Positions 46,145-54,601 of a DNA stretch of 54,601 bases are shown here, piece after piece; the stretch's first letter is position 1, and each line of letters starts with the position of its first letter. A program made the position numbers and the translations under genes. The stretch is from Chloroflexota bacterium. GTDB lineage: Bacteria > Chloroflexota > Anaerolineae > CG2-30-64-16. The notes under the pieces were generated by a model. It was not told where the DNA came from. It did no database searches and saw only the letters and a list, made by a program, of their open reading frames with translations. The stretch is from positions 1 through 54,601 of the forward strand of contig JAPLHB010000221.1 in assembly GCA_026389845.1 (NCBI GenBank), read 5' to 3'.

Positions 46145-49100
46145 ATGTCCATCAAACGTTTCTTCATCCTATCATTCGTTATCTTCCTGGCGCTCTCGCC
46201 CGTCTTAAGCGCGTGCAGCCCCAAACCGGCCCCCAAGCCGACACCCGCACCGACGCCGACGTCCGCGCCAACCACCCAACCACCCAACGCACCAACCACC
46301 CAACCGACGGCTCGCCCCAGCGACACGCCTGCGCCGACGCCCACGCGGCCGCCGTTGCCGCCCACGGTCGTCAGCATCAAGCCCGACCGCGGGGAAGAGC
46401 AAGTGCTCGCCGCGCCGGTGACGATCCTCTTCGACCAACCGATGGATCCTGCCAGTACCACTTCCGCGTTCAGCATCGAGCCGAAAGTGCCCGGCGAGGT
46501 CAAGGTACAGGGCGACAAGCTGATCTTTTCGCCCACCGAGCGGCTCAAACGCGGGGCCGAGTATAAGGTAACGCTCGCCGCGGGCGCCACGAGCGCAGCC
46601 GGCCTGAAGATGCCCCAGGCGGTCTCGTTCAAGTTCGTCACCGCTGGTTTTCTCCAGGTCACCAACACCCAGCCGGCCAAAGACACCGATGACGTGCCGG
46701 TGGACGCCACGCTCCTAGTCGCGTTCAACCGGCCGGTGGTTCCCCTCTCTCCCTCCTCGCAGGGAGGAGCCGGAGGAGGGGCTGTCTCGCCGCTCACCAT
46801 CACCCCCTCGGTCTCCGGCAAAGGCGAATGGCTGACCACCTCTATTTACCAGTTCACGCCTGAAAAGGGGCTGGTCGCGTCCACCGCATACACGGTCATC
46901 GTACCCGCGGGCCTGGAGGATACGACCGGCGGTCTGCTGACCGAACCGTACACGATTACGTTCCGCACGACCGACCCAACGGTGACAAACTGGCAGCACG
47001 CTGACCCCAGCTACGGCCGGCCGTTAACCCTGGGCAGCGTGCCGGTCGAGAACCCGCTCACGGTCACGTTCTCCATGCCGATGGAACGCGCAACGACCGA
47101 AGCTGCGTTCGGCCTGGCCGACGCCAGCGGGAAACGGGTGGCTGGCCTCTTCATCTGGGCCGAGAACGACACCGTGCTTGGTTTCAAGCCGACCCGGCTG
47201 CTGGAATTCGGCATGCGCTACACCGCGACCATCACCACGGCGGCGAAACCGGCGAGCGGGCAGGGTACGCTCCGTAAGCGGGAGGAACACGTCTTCACCA
47301 CGGTCTCACTGCCGCAGGTCGCATACACTGACCCGCGCGACGGCAACTTGAAGGTGACGCCCGGCGGCGGAGTACGGTTCAACTTCGCCAGCCCGATGAA
47401 TCCGGCCAGCTTCGTCACCGGTACGGTGACTATCCTGCCGAAGCCGACGAAAGTCTACACCAGCTACAACGAGTGGGATGCCAGCCTCTACGTCAGCTTC
47501 GACAAACAACCGACCACGGCCTACACCGTCACCCTCTCCGGCAAGGTCGCCGATCCCTATGGCAACCTGCTCGGCCAGGACTATACGGTGCACTTTGCCA
47601 CGGGCGACTATTCACCCTACTTGCAGCTCAGCTCGGCGGGTTACGTGGGCACGTACAACGTCTACACGACCACCGAAGCGCTCGTCACCTACCGCAACGT
47701 GACGACCGTCACCTTCACCCTCTACCGTGTGCCCGACGACGACTTCATCCAACTGACCGGCCAGGACTATTGGCAGACATGGGATAAGTACACGCCGACC
47801 GAGAAGAACCTGGTGCGTCAGTGGACCGTCGAGACCGACGCGGCGCGCAACGAGACCGGCTTCGTGCGAGCCAAGCCGTTCGAGGGCGAAGGCGCGACGC
47901 AAGCTCCCGGTCTTTATTACCTGGTCGTGACCAGCCCAAACGGGACGAATAATTCGCGGCCGCCGCGCCAGCTCATCGCCCGCACCGACCTCAACCTGAC
48001 CCTCAAGAGCGCGGACACCGAGGCGCTGGCCTGGGTCACGGACCTGAAGACTGGCCAGCCGGTGGCGGGCGCAACCGTCCGCTTCACCGATGGGGACGCG
48101 ATTGACGTGACGGCCAAGACGAACGCCGACGGCGTGGCGAAGGTGACTTTTGCCACCTCGCGCCAGTCGTGGGTGCCACTCCTGGCCTTCGCCGCATCCG
48201 GCAAGGAGGGCTTTGGCGTCGCTTCCTCCAACTGGGAAGATGGCATCAACCCGTGGGACTTCCGCGTGCCCGGCGGCTCCTCATCGGCGCGCTACAACGG
48301 CTACGTCTACACCGACCGGCCGATCTACCGCCCCGGCCAGACGGTCTACTGGAAAGCGATCCTGCGCCGCGACGATGATGCGCAGTACAGCCTGCCCACA
48401 GCCGGTCAGCCCGTCACCGTGACGATCCGAGACGATCAGGGCAACAAGCTCCTGGATGAGCGCATGGCCCTCGGCGCGACCGGCGCGGTGGACGGGAAGC
48501 TGCTCCTCGGCAGCGAGGCAGGGCTGGGCTACTACTACCTCTCGGTGCAACTGGCCGAGCCGGGCGCCGACGAGAACGACCAGATCAGCTTCGGCGTAGG
48601 CTTCCAGGTGGCCGAATACCGCAAGCCGGAGTACGAGATCAGTGCGAAGAGCGATAAGGACGAATACGTCCAGGGCGAGCAGATGGTCGTCACCGTGCAG
48701 GCCAACTACTTCTTCGGCGGCCCGGTCAAGAACGGCAAGGTGAGCTGGGTGCTGCTGGGCGGCGACTACAGCTTCTACTACGGCGGAAAGGATGAAGCCA
48801 TCAAGAAGGGCTACTGGAGTTTCGGCGATTGGGACTGGTTCGACTTCGGCAACAAACGGCTGTTCGGGGGTTCGCTCGGCCAGGGCGAAGGCGTCACCGA
48901 TTCAGAGGGCCGCTTCACCTTCACCGTGCCCGCCGACGTGAGCAAGTTCACCCAGAGCCAGCGGTTCACGTTCGATATCACGATCATGGATGTGAACAAC
49001 CAGACGGTCTCCACGCAGGCGTATGCGGTGGTGCACAAGGGCGCGTTCTACATCGGCCTGCGGTCGCAGCGCTACGTCGTCACCGTCGGCCAGACGAGCA

Positions 49101-52100
49101 AGGTGGACGTGCTGACGGTTGACCCGCAGAGTCAGCCCGTCCCGAAGACCGACGTAACGCTGGTGGTCAACCAGTACAACTGGTACAGCGTTCGCGAGCA
49201 GGCCGAGGACGGCCGCTTCTATTGGACGAGCGCGGTCGAGAAGACGCCGGTCTACACTCAAACGCTGACGACGGACGCGGTCGGCCTGGCGACGCTGGAA
49301 TGGACGCCGAAAGCCGGCGGCGAGTACAAGATCGAAGCCACCGGCCGCGACAAAGCCGGTCATACGATCCGCAGCGCGGCCTTCGTTTGGGCCAGTTCGA
49401 GCGATTACGTCAACTGGCGACAGGAGAACAACGACCGCATTGAGCTGGTAGCCGACCGCGACGAGTACACCGTCGGTGACACGGCCGAGATCCTGGTCGC
49501 CAGCCCCTATCAAACGCCGGTCAAGGCGCTGCTGACGATCGAGCGCAACCACGTCCTGAGCTACAAGGTCATCGAAATCAAGGGCAACAGCGAGCTGCTC
49601 CGCCTGCCCATCGAAGCCAGCCACGCGCCGAACATCTTCGTCTCGCTGATCCTGATGAAGGGCATGGACGCGGCCTCCCCCGCGCCCTCGTTCAAGATGG
49701 GGCTGAAGCAGCTCAAGGTCTCGGTGGCCGACAAGGAATTGAAGATCGTGTTGACGCCACGTAGGGGCGATTCCCTTGCGGTCGCCCGTGCTGGGCAGGC
49801 GCAAGGCCAGTCCCTACAGGTCGGCCCGCGCGAAAAGGTGATCTGGCAAGTTCAGACGTTCGACGCGCAGGGCAAGCCCGTCGCGGCCGAGGTGTCGCTG
49901 GCGCTGGTGGACAAAGCCATTCTCACCCTGGCGGATGACCAGGCGGGCAAGTTGATGGATCGCTTCTACAGCGAGCGCAGCCTGGGCGTCCGCACGGCCA
50001 CGACGCTGGTGGTCAATGTGGATCGGCTGGTGGCGCAACTGATCAAGGAGGCCAAGGGCGGCGGTGGCGGCGGCGGTGGGCCGGAAGGGCTGAGCGTCCG
50101 CAGCGAGTTCCCCGACATCGCCTACTGGAAGGCGACCGTGACCACCGGCGCCGACGGGAAGGCCGAGGTTGAAGTGACGCTGCCCGACAACCTGACCACC
50201 TGGACGATGGACGCCCGCGCGATCACCGCGGATACGTTGGTGGGCCAGGCGAAGGCCGACATCATCGCGAGCAAGGATCTGCTGGTGCGACCGGTGCTGC
50301 CGCGCTTCTTCATTGACGGCGACCAGGCCGAGATCGCCGCGGTGATCCACAACAACACCAGCCAGGCGTTGGAAGTGACCGTTGATCTGGCCGCGACCGG
50401 CCTCAAAACCCCCGCGACCACGCAGAGCAAGGTCTCCGTGCCCGCCAAAGATACCTACAAGGCGACCTGGGCGGTGTCCGTCCAGCCGAACGTCGAGCAG
50501 GTCAAGGTGACTGTAGGGGCGACCCTCGCGGTCGCCCCTGGGCAGGCGCAAGGCCAGCCCCTACAGGACGCGGTCGAAATGACCCTGCCAGTCTATCGCT
50601 ACACCACACCGGAAGTCGCCGGCACGAGCGGGCAGGTGGCGCTCGACGAGGGGCGACTGGAGCTGGTGCGGCTGCCCGCGGACGCCGACCCGACGCGCAG
50701 CGAATTGGAGGTCACGCTGGCGGGCAGCCTGGCCGCAGGCATGACCGGTGGGCTGAAATACCTGGAGCACTACCCCTACGAGTGCGTCGAGCAGACCATG
50801 AGCCGCTTCCTGCCCAACGTGGTCAGCTATGCGGCGCTCAAGAAGCTCGGCGTCAAGCGGCCAGATCTGGAAACGATCTTGCCGCAGCAGGTCGGTGTGG
50901 GGTTGCAGCGCATCTACGCCCGCCAGAGCGTGGATGGCGGCTGGGGGTGGTGGCCCAACGACGAGAGCAGCCTGGCGGTCTCGGCCTACGTCGTGTTCGG
51001 GCTGACGAAGGCGAAGCAGGCGGGCTTCCTGGTGGACCAGGCCGTGCTTGACCGCGCGGTCAAGTTCCTGCGGAGCAATCTGGGGACGAACACCAAGACG
51101 AGCGATGCAGCGCAGTGGCAGCTCAACACGCAGGCGTTCATCGTCTATGCGCTGGCCGAAGCGGGCGACAAGCAGCCGAATCGCGCCGGCGCGCTCTACG
51201 AACAGCGGGAGAAGCTGAGCCTGTTCGCCAGGGGCTACCTGGCTCTCGCGCTGGGCATAATCAACGATGACGCCAGCGCGGACCGGATCAAGACGCTGTT
51301 GGCCGACCTGAGCAGCAAAGCGATCGTCAGCGCAACCGCGGCGCACTGGGAAGAGGGGTGGGTGGACTACTGGAACATGAACAGCGACACGCGCACCACC
51401 TCGATCGCCCTTGCCACCCTGGCGCGGCTCGACCCGAAAAACAGCCTCGGCCCCAGCACCGTGCGTTGGCTGATGGCCGCGCGCAAGGCCGACCGCTGGG
51501 AGACGACCCAGGAGAACGCCTGGGCGATCATGGCCCTCACCGATTGGATGGTTGCGACGGGCGAGCTGGAAGGGGACTACTCGTGGCAGGTATTGCTGAA
51601 CGACGCAACGCTCGGCAAGGGGACAGTCACGCCCGCCACCGTGGGCGACCCAACCACCCTACGCGCCACTGTGGGGGCGGGTTTGAACACGCGTCCTGGC
51701 ATCCCCGCAAGTAGCCCTGGAAACCCGCCCCTACTCGCGGAACAAACAAACGGCCTGGTGATCCAACGCAGCAAAGAGACAAGCCAAACCGGCAAAGGCC
51801 AGCTCTACTACTCCGCGTACCTGAAGACCTACCTGCCGGTGGAGAAGCTGGGGCCGGTGAACCGCGGCGTAATCGTCGGCCGTGAGTATCGTCTCGCCGA
51901 TTGCGGCCTGCCTACCCCACCATCGGACTATCGCACTAGCGCACTAACGAACCAATGCCCCACGATCACGCAGGCAAGAGTCGGCGACGTAATCAACGTT
52001 AAGCTGAGCATCGTCGCCCCGCACGACCTGAACTACCTGATCGTCGAAGACCCCTTGCCGGCCGGCGCGGAGGCGCTCGATACCAGCCTGCGCACGACCA

Positions 52101-52390
52101 GCCAGACCGTCGCGGGGCCGGACATGCAGAAGGTGAAGTCGAACGGGGACAGAGCGCAGAACAACCCGTGGTGGTGGGATTGGTGGTGGCAGCCGACGCA
52201 CACCGAGCTGCGTGACGAGAAGGTGGCGATGTTCTCGACGTGGTTGGGGCCGGGGAGCTACGAGTTCACCTATCAAATCCGGGCCAGCCTGCCCGGTCGC
52301 TTCCTCACCCTGCCGCCAACGGCCTATCAGATGTACTTCCCGGAGGTGTGGGGCCGCGGCGCGGGGAGCGTGTTCACGGTCACACAGTAA
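46145..52390 (+). CDS. Bacterial alpha-2-macroglobulin lipoprotein
   Basis: ATG 46145, 5 nt after AAGGAGG, starts a lipoprotein signal (RFFILSFVIFLALSP) with lipobox LSAC, then a Pro/Thr-rich linker. The 2081-aa protein has bacterial Ig/MG-type domains, an MG2-like region (YVYTDRPIYRPGQTVYWKAI), and a Gly-rich bait-like stretch (AKGGGGGGGG) before the macroglobulin core (DNLTTWTMDARAIT). It carries an intact thioester C1547-V-E-Q in YPYECVEQTMSRFLP and an alpha/alpha-toroid complement-like domain. Such proteins trap attacking proteases through the thioester. Pairing with PBP1C suggests guarding and repairing the envelope. It is longer than the usual roughly 1650 residues; three palindromic elements (49761, 50513, 51671) and a G-rich one (46741-46783) are inserted in frame. 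Confidence 0.9.
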   Translation: MSIKRFFILSFVIFLALSPVLSACSPKPAPKPTPAPTPTSAPTTQPPNAPTTQPTARPSDTPAPTPTRPPLPPTVVSIKPDRGEEQVLAAPVTILFDQPMDPASTTSAFSIEPKVPGEVKVQGDKLIFSPTERLKRGAEYKVTLAAGATSAAGLKMPQAVSFKFVTAGFLQVTNTQPAKDTDDVPVDATLLVAFNRPVVPLSPSSQGGAGGGAVSPLTITPSVSGKGEWLTTSIYQFTPEKGLVASTAYTVIVPAGLEDTTGGLLTEPYTITFRTTDPTVTNWQHADPSYGRPLTLGSVPVENPLTVTFSMPMERATTEAAFGLADASGKRVAGLFIWAENDTVLGFKPTRLLEFGMRYTATITTAAKPASGQGTLRKREEHVFTTVSLPQVAYTDPRDGNLKVTPGGGVRFNFASPMNPASFVTGTVTILPKPTKVYTSYNEWDASLYVSFDKQPTTAYTVTLSGKVADPYGNLLGQDYTVHFATGDYSPYLQLSSAGYVGTYNVYTTTEALVTYRNVTTVTFTLYRVPDDDFIQLTGQDYWQTWDKYTPTEKNLVRQWTVETDAARNETGFVRAKPFEGEGATQAPGLYYLVVTSPNGTNNSRPPRQLIARTDLNLTLKSADTEALAWVTDLKTGQPVAGATVRFTDGDAIDVTAKTNADGVAKVTFATSRQSWVPLLAFAASGKEGFGVASSNWEDGINPWDFRVPGGSSSARYNGYVYTDRPIYRPGQTVYWKAILRRDDDAQYSLPTAGQPVTVTIRDDQGNKLLDERMALGATGAVDGKLLLGSEAGLGYYYLSVQLAEPGADENDQISFGVGFQVAEYRKPEYEISAKSDKDEYVQGEQMVVTVQANYFFGGPVKNGKVSWVLLGGDYSFYYGGKDEAIKKGYWSFGDWDWFDFGNKRLFGGSLGQGEGVTDSEGRFTFTVPADVSKFTQSQRFTFDITIMDVNNQTVSTQAYAVVHKGAFYIGLRSQRYVVTVGQTSKVDVLTVDPQSQPVPKTDVTLVVNQYNWYSVREQAEDGRFYWTSAVEKTPVYTQTLTTDAVGLATLEWTPKAGGEYKIEATGRDKAGHTIRSAAFVWASSSDYVNWRQENNDRIELVADRDEYTVGDTAEILVASPYQTPVKALLTIERNHVLSYKVIEIKGNSELLRLPIEASHAPNIFVSLILMKGMDAASPAPSFKMGLKQLKVSVADKELKIVLTPRRGDSLAVARAGQAQGQSLQVGPREKVIWQVQTFDAQGKPVAAEVSLALVDKAILTLADDQAGKLMDRFYSERSLGVRTATTLVVNVDRLVAQLIKEAKGGGGGGGGPEGLSVRSEFPDIAYWKATVTTGADGKAEVEVTLPDNLTTWTMDARAITADTLVGQAKADIIASKDLLVRPVLPRFFIDGDQAEIAAVIHNNTSQALEVTVDLAATGLKTPATTQSKVSVPAKDTYKATWAVSVQPNVEQVKVTVGATLAVAPGQAQGQPLQDAVEMTLPVYRYTTPEVAGTSGQVALDEGRLELVRLPADADPTRSELEVTLAGSLAAGMTGGLKYLEHYPYECVEQTMSRFLPNVVSYAALKKLGVKRPDLETILPQQVGVGLQRIYARQSVDGGWGWWPNDESSLAVSAYVVFGLTKAKQAGFLVDQAVLDRAVKFLRSNLGTNTKTSDAAQWQLNTQAFIVYALAEAGDKQPNRAGALYEQREKLSLFARGYLALALGIINDDASADRIKTLLADLSSKAIVSATAAHWEEGWVDYWNMNSDTRTTSIALATLARLDPKNSLGPSTVRWLMAARKADRWETTQENAWAIMALTDWMVATGELEGDYSWQVLLNDATLGKGTVTPATVGDPTTLRATVGAGLNTRPGIPASSPGNPPLLAEQTNGLVIQRSKETSQTGKGQLYYSAYLKTYLPVEKLGPVNRGVIVGREYRLADCGLPTPPSDYRTSALTNQCPTITQARVGDVINVKLSIVAPHDLNYLIVEDPLPAGAEALDTSLRTTSQTVAGPDMQKVKSNGDRAQNNPWWWDWWWQPTHTELRDEKVAMFSTWLGPGSYEFTYQIRASLPGRFLTLPPTAYQMYFPEVWGRGAGSVFTVTQ
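49761..49817. repeat. GTAGGGGC...CCCTAC palindromic element, copy 1
   Basis: The element begins GTAGGGGCGATTCCCTTGCG, contains GGGCAGGCGCAAGGCCAG and ends TCCCTAC. It encodes RRGDSLAVARAGQAQGQSLQ in frame in the A2M gene and is about 80% identical to the copy at 50513. Confidence 0.75.
50513..50564. repeat. GTAGGGGC...CCCCTAC palindromic element, copy 2
   Basis: Starting GTAGGGGCGACCCTCGCGGT and ending CAGCCCCTAC, it shares GGGCAGGCGCAAGGCCAG with copy 1 and encodes GATLAVAPGQAQGQPLQ in frame. Complementary ends make it a potential hairpin. Confidence 0.75.
51671..51734. repeat. GTGGGGGCGGGTTT...AAACCCGCCCCTAC element, copy 3
   Basis: The arms GTGGGGGCGGGTTT and AAACCCGCCCCTAC are near-perfect complements over 14 bp around a 36-nt centre. 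The insertion is in frame near the A2M C-terminal region. Its outer bases resemble copies 1 and 2, but the centre is unrelated. Confidence 0.75.
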
Positions 52391-52399
52391 GTCTCAAAC

Positions 52400-52432
52400 A
52401 GACCTCCGAGGTCCCGGAGACCTCGGAGGTCT
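52400..52432. terminator. 13-bp perfect hairpin between convergent genes
   Basis: AGACCTCCGAGGT (52400-52412) pairs exactly with ACCTCGGAGGTCT (52420-52432) around CCCGGAG. It lies between the A2M stop and the end of the convergent receiver gene, so it could terminate both. There is no U-run, and it may be a dispersed palindrome serving that purpose. Confidence 0.55.
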
Positions 52433-52456
52433 TGCCGAGAGATAGGCTCATGTCGC

Positions 52457-52870
52457 TCAGGCCACAGGGGCCAGATAACCGCCGTGGTAATAGCTGCCAG
52501 CCCGGTTCCGTCGCGATTGCAGAAGGGCGTGTACCTGGCTGAGCAGATCGGCGCCGCTGAACGGCTTGGTGAGATAAGCATCAGCGCCCACATTCCAGCC
52601 CAGGGACTGCTCAGCAGCGGCATCGCCGCTCGACAACATGAGAACGGGCACCCGGGAGAAGCGCCGCAGCTCACGCACGGCCGCGAACCCGTCCATCTGA
52701 GGCATGTGGACGTCCATCAGTACCACGTCGGGGCGATAGTGGCGACACTTGTCGAGACCATCAGGCCCGCCCGTGGCGACTACGACCTCATAGCCTTCCA
52801 TCTGTAAGAACCGGACCATCACCTGTCGGAAGGGCCGGCTATCATCTACTACTAAAACCTTGCTTGTCAT
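52457..52870 (-). CDS. Stand-alone response-regulator receiver protein
   Basis: ATG at 52870 (minus strand) is preferred because GTGAGG precedes it by a normal distance; a GTG at 52882 is possible. The 137-aa protein is a single CheY-like receiver: acidic pair in VLVVDDSRPF, phosphoacceptor Asp in VVLMDVHMPQMDG, Ser in MLSSGD, and Lys in LTKPFSG. There is no output domain, so it must signal by protein contact. It has its own promoter and is separate from the OmpR-type gene behind it. No partner histidine kinase is in the window. Confidence 0.88.
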   Translation of the reverse strand: MTSKVLVVDDSRPFRQVMVRFLQMEGYEVVVATGGPDGLDKCRHYRPDVVLMDVHMPQMDGFAAVRELRRFSRVPVLMLSSGDAAAEQSLGWNVGADAYLTKPFSGADLLSQVHALLQSRRNRAGSYYHGGYLAPVA

Positions 52871-52920
52871 TGGCGTCCTCACTGGAATGAGGTAGAAGGG
52901 TACAGCACCCTACGCCCGAA

Positions 52921-52949
52921 AGAATACACGCAATCGTGGAGATCGTCAA
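52921..52949 (-). promoter_or_regulatory. Promoter of the receiver gene (minus strand)
   Basis: Read on the minus strand, TTGACG (52949-52944), a 17-bp spacer and TATTCT (52926-52921) lie about 50 nt before the receiver start. It is located in the 127-bp gap after the OmpR-type gene, which otherwise holds nothing I can identify. Confidence 0.6.
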
Positions 52950-52997
52950 TCGGCCAATAGTACCAAGTGCGGCTGCATCATTTCAGACTCTACGCTG

Positions 52998-53687
52998 CTA
53001 AACCGCGGCCAGCATATAACCGAACCCACGCGCTGTCAACAGGAAACGCGGCGCATCGGGATCCGGTTCGATCTTGCGACGCAGATAGAGAATGTACAGT
53101 TTCAGATTCTGCGAAGTGCCGGACGCGTCTTGACCCCAGACGACACGGATCAACTCCTTGCGGGTGAAGGTCTTGCCGGGCTGTTCCGCCAGGGTGAGGA
53201 GCAGATGGGTTTCGATCGGCGTCAGATGCACGAGCTGCCCCTGGAGCAAGACCTGCCCGGAATCACGATCTATGACCAGCGTCCCTCCGCCCAGGCGCAG
53301 CACGTGTGGGTTTTCCACGGGCGTCCCGCGCCGGCGTAACAACGCGCGCACGCGCGCCAGCAACTCATTCGCGCCAAACGGCTTTGACAGGTAGTCGTCG
53401 GCGCCGAGGTTCAGGCCGAGCACCTTGTCGCCCTCGGAATTGCGCACTGAGAGGATCAGAACCGGCGTCGTCGAGAACTCGCGCAACCGGCGAACGGCAT
53501 CCAGGCCGTTCATGCGCGGCATATTGATGTCCATGATCACCAGGTCGGGCTGGACGCGGGCGAACTCGGCCAGGCCGGCTTCGCCGTCCGCAGCCGCGAA
53601 GACCTGATAGGCCTCCATGTCCAGCAGCCTGATCAACGCGTTGCGCATGGCGTCGCTGTCTTCGACGATCAGGATTTTCTCGGACAC
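52998..53687 (-). CDS. OmpR/PhoB-family response regulator
   Basis: The 229-aa protein has a receiver (ILIVEDSDAMR, phospho-Asp in LVIMDINMPRMNG, LSKPFGANE) and a winged-helix DNA-binding domain (LTPIETHLLLTLAEQPGKTF, LKLYILYLRRKIEPDP, RGFGYML). It starts with GTG at 53687, preceded by GGGAG on the minus strand. Phosphorylation would drive dimerisation on target promoters. No kinase neighbour is visible and targets cannot be named. It follows acpS by 46 bp on the same strand, so co-transcription is likely. Confidence 0.9.
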   Translation of the reverse strand: MSEKILIVEDSDAMRNALIRLLDMEAYQVFAAADGEAGLAEFARVQPDLVIMDINMPRMNGLDAVRRLREFSTTPVLILSVRNSEGDKVLGLNLGADDYLSKPFGANELLARVRALLRRRGTPVENPHVLRLGGGTLVIDRDSGQVLLQGQLVHLTPIETHLLLTLAEQPGKTFTRKELIRVVWGQDASGTSQNLKLYILYLRRKIEPDPDAPRFLLTARGFGYMLAAV

Positions 53688-53733
53688 CGTCGTATCTCCC
53701 TCTATTCAGCCCCCTAACAAAGACCTTCGACCG

Positions 53734-54159
53734 CTACCTGCCGCCCAGAGCCACCACAAACGCCATCGCCATGCCGCCGTCATGAGTCAGGCTCACTGCC
53801 CAGGTCTCCAGACCCAGCTCCCCCGCCAGCGCCGCAGCCTTCCCGTACAACCGCAGCTCCGGCCGCCGCGCTGCGCCGCGCACCACTTCGATCTCGCAAA
53901 AGGACACCGGCCCGATCCCCGTGCCCAATGCCTTCGCCGCGGCCTCCTTTGCCGCCCACCGTGCCGCCAACGACGCCGCCCGACCGCCGCAATCAGCCAG
54001 TTCCCCCGCAGTGAACACGCGCGCGGTGAACCGCTCGCCATAGCGTTCGATCATCTGCTCGATGCGGCCGATCTCCACCAGGTCGGCGCCTACGGCCAGA
54101 TTGCGGATTGCGGATTGCGGATTGCAAATTGATAACAATCTACAATCCGCAATCCACAA
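53734..54159 (-). CDS. acpS: Holo-[acyl-carrier-protein] synthase
   Basis: This enzyme transfers 4'-phosphopantetheine from CoA to apo-ACP, needed for fatty-acid synthesis. The family core begins at about residue 22: VGADLVEIGRIEQMIERYG with the metal-binding Asp, FTAGELADCG, LAARWAAKEAAAKALGTGIG, and WAVSLTHDGGMAMAFVVA. The upstream frame (TTG 54159, or TTG 54138) runs through GATTGCGG/AATCCGCA repeats, so the first roughly 20 residues are repeat-encoded and the true start is unclear. There is no ATG between the repeats and the core, suggesting that a repeat insertion replaced the original start region. Confidence 0.85.
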   Translation of the reverse strand: MWIADCRLLSICNPQSAIRNLAVGADLVEIGRIEQMIERYGERFTARVFTAGELADCGGRAASLAARWAAKEAAAKALGTGIGPVSFCEIEVVRGAARRPELRLYGKAAALAGELGLETWAVSLTHDGGMAMAFVVALGGR

Positions 54160-54165
54160 TCGGCG
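54103..54165. repeat. GATTGCGG / CAATCCGCA micro-repeats at the acpS 5' end
   Basis: ATTGCGGATTGCGGATTGCGG at about 54101-54122 is followed by complementary ACAATCCGCAATCCACAATC sequence to 54161. The block is a loose palindrome of tandem 7-mers, related to the block at 45355-45455 in PBP1C. Confidence 0.7.
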
Positions 54166-54218
54166 GTGGTGGCCTTGCGCCTCGGAGGTGTGATAATCTG
54201 TTGCAAGGAAACCGTCTC

Positions 54219-54601
54219 ATGAACCTCGTTTGGATCGATGAAAGGTGCCGGACGCTGGCTGTCCTGAAACAACAGGGACAGCATGCCGCAGCACTGAGCG
54301 TGATCGACGAGATCGAAGCATTTGTCCCCGCCAACATCCCCTTGCTTTCGCTTCGCGCGCAACACTTGGCCGAGCTGGGCCGGAACGACGAAGCCGCTCT
54401 ATGTTGCGAAAAGGCGCGTGCGCGTGTTCAAGAGGCGCGCGAGGACTGTGCGGCAATGAGCGATTTGCTTAGCACGGAGCAGGTGAACGGTTGGCGCGGC
54501 ATACTCGATGCGCTCGAACAGCCGATTCAGGCGTTGACGGACGGGCTCAAACCCAAGGCGGTTCCAAACGAGAGCGAACAGCTGCAGCACGTCGTTGAGT
54601 C
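54219..54601 (+). CDS. TPR-like helical protein, cut by the window edge
   Basis: ATG 54219 has AAGGA at 54205-54209. The frame is open for 127 codons to the end of the window. The sequence is helical (MNLVWIDERCRTLAVLKQQG, HAAALSVIDEIEAFVP, LRAQHLAELGRNDEAALCCE) with a TPR-like spacing of small and aromatic residues, then an acidic helical stretch. A GATAAT at 54192-54197 preceded by TG could be an extended -10, but no -35 is evident. The gene is divergent from acpS. Function is unknown. Confidence 0.55.
   Translation, partial: MNLVWIDERCRTLAVLKQQGQHAAALSVIDEIEAFVPANIPLLSLRAQHLAELGRNDEAALCCEKARARVQEAREDCAAMSDLLSTEQVNGWRGILDALEQPIQALTDGLKPKAVPNESEQLQHVVE

Overview
The window is GC-rich, densely coding, and looks like an accessory-rich stretch of a Chloroflexota (Anaerolineae/Caldilineae-like) chromosome. 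That placement is an inference. It rests on giant STAND NTPases fused to WD40 propellers, secreted RHS giants carrying a 'YRVFLPVVAKR'-type motif, many short palindromic and tandem repeats sitting in-frame inside genes, and an A2M/PBP1C pair. No rRNA, tRNA, CRISPR array or intact transposase gene was seen.

Layout. (1) 1-3008: four copies of a 13-mer, probably the end of a mobile element, abut a 5'-truncated secreted-type protein with clan-A glycosidase-like domains and a C-terminal N-acetylmuramidase domain. (2) 3056-19747: a likely NTP-dependent conflict (immune/suicide) island. It holds a small ORF, a beta-rich protein with a coiled-coil tail, a gingipain-like caspase-fold peptidase overlapping a STAND-TM-propeller protein, then a second operon with its own promoter: FGE/sulfatase-modifying-factor-like protein, SIR2-like predicted NADase, and a 2345-residue STAND-TM-WD40-PPC-TPR protein. 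It ends in a second caspase-fold gene whose catalytic cysteine codon is an in-frame TGA followed by a SECIS-like hairpin. The STAND proteins would be sensor switches and the two peptidases and the SIR2 protein the effectors. (3) 19811-25118: a strong promoter, an 18-codon leader ORF and a hairpin-rich leader precede a heterodimeric ABC exporter, then msrA and a DsbA-like fragment. (4) 25232-43067: two paralogous secreted RHS/YD-repeat proteins, each with a beta-helix region embedded in the YD repeats and an unrelated C-terminal tail. Each is followed by a carboxypeptidase-regulatory/multiheme cytochrome gene, which is intact after the second RHS gene and a 53-codon stump after the first, so the RHS-cytochrome unit was duplicated. 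(5) 43200-52390: penicillin-binding protein 1C and an alpha-2-macroglobulin lipoprotein with an intact thioester motif, the classic periplasmic repair/anti-protease pair. (6) 52457-54159, minus strand: a stand-alone receiver protein, an OmpR-type regulator and holo-ACP synthase. A TPR-like gene runs off the right edge on the plus strand.

A second theme is genome-wide repeat invasion. Conserved genes (both ABC subunits, cytochrome, PBP1C, A2M, RHS, acpS) carry in-frame insertions of palindromic or micro-tandem DNA that keep the reading frame, reminiscent of Rickettsia palindromic elements. Two items deserve most attention: the TGA at the catalytic Cys of the second caspase-like gene (selenocysteine or nonsense mutation), and the multi-effector STAND/SIR2/caspase island.
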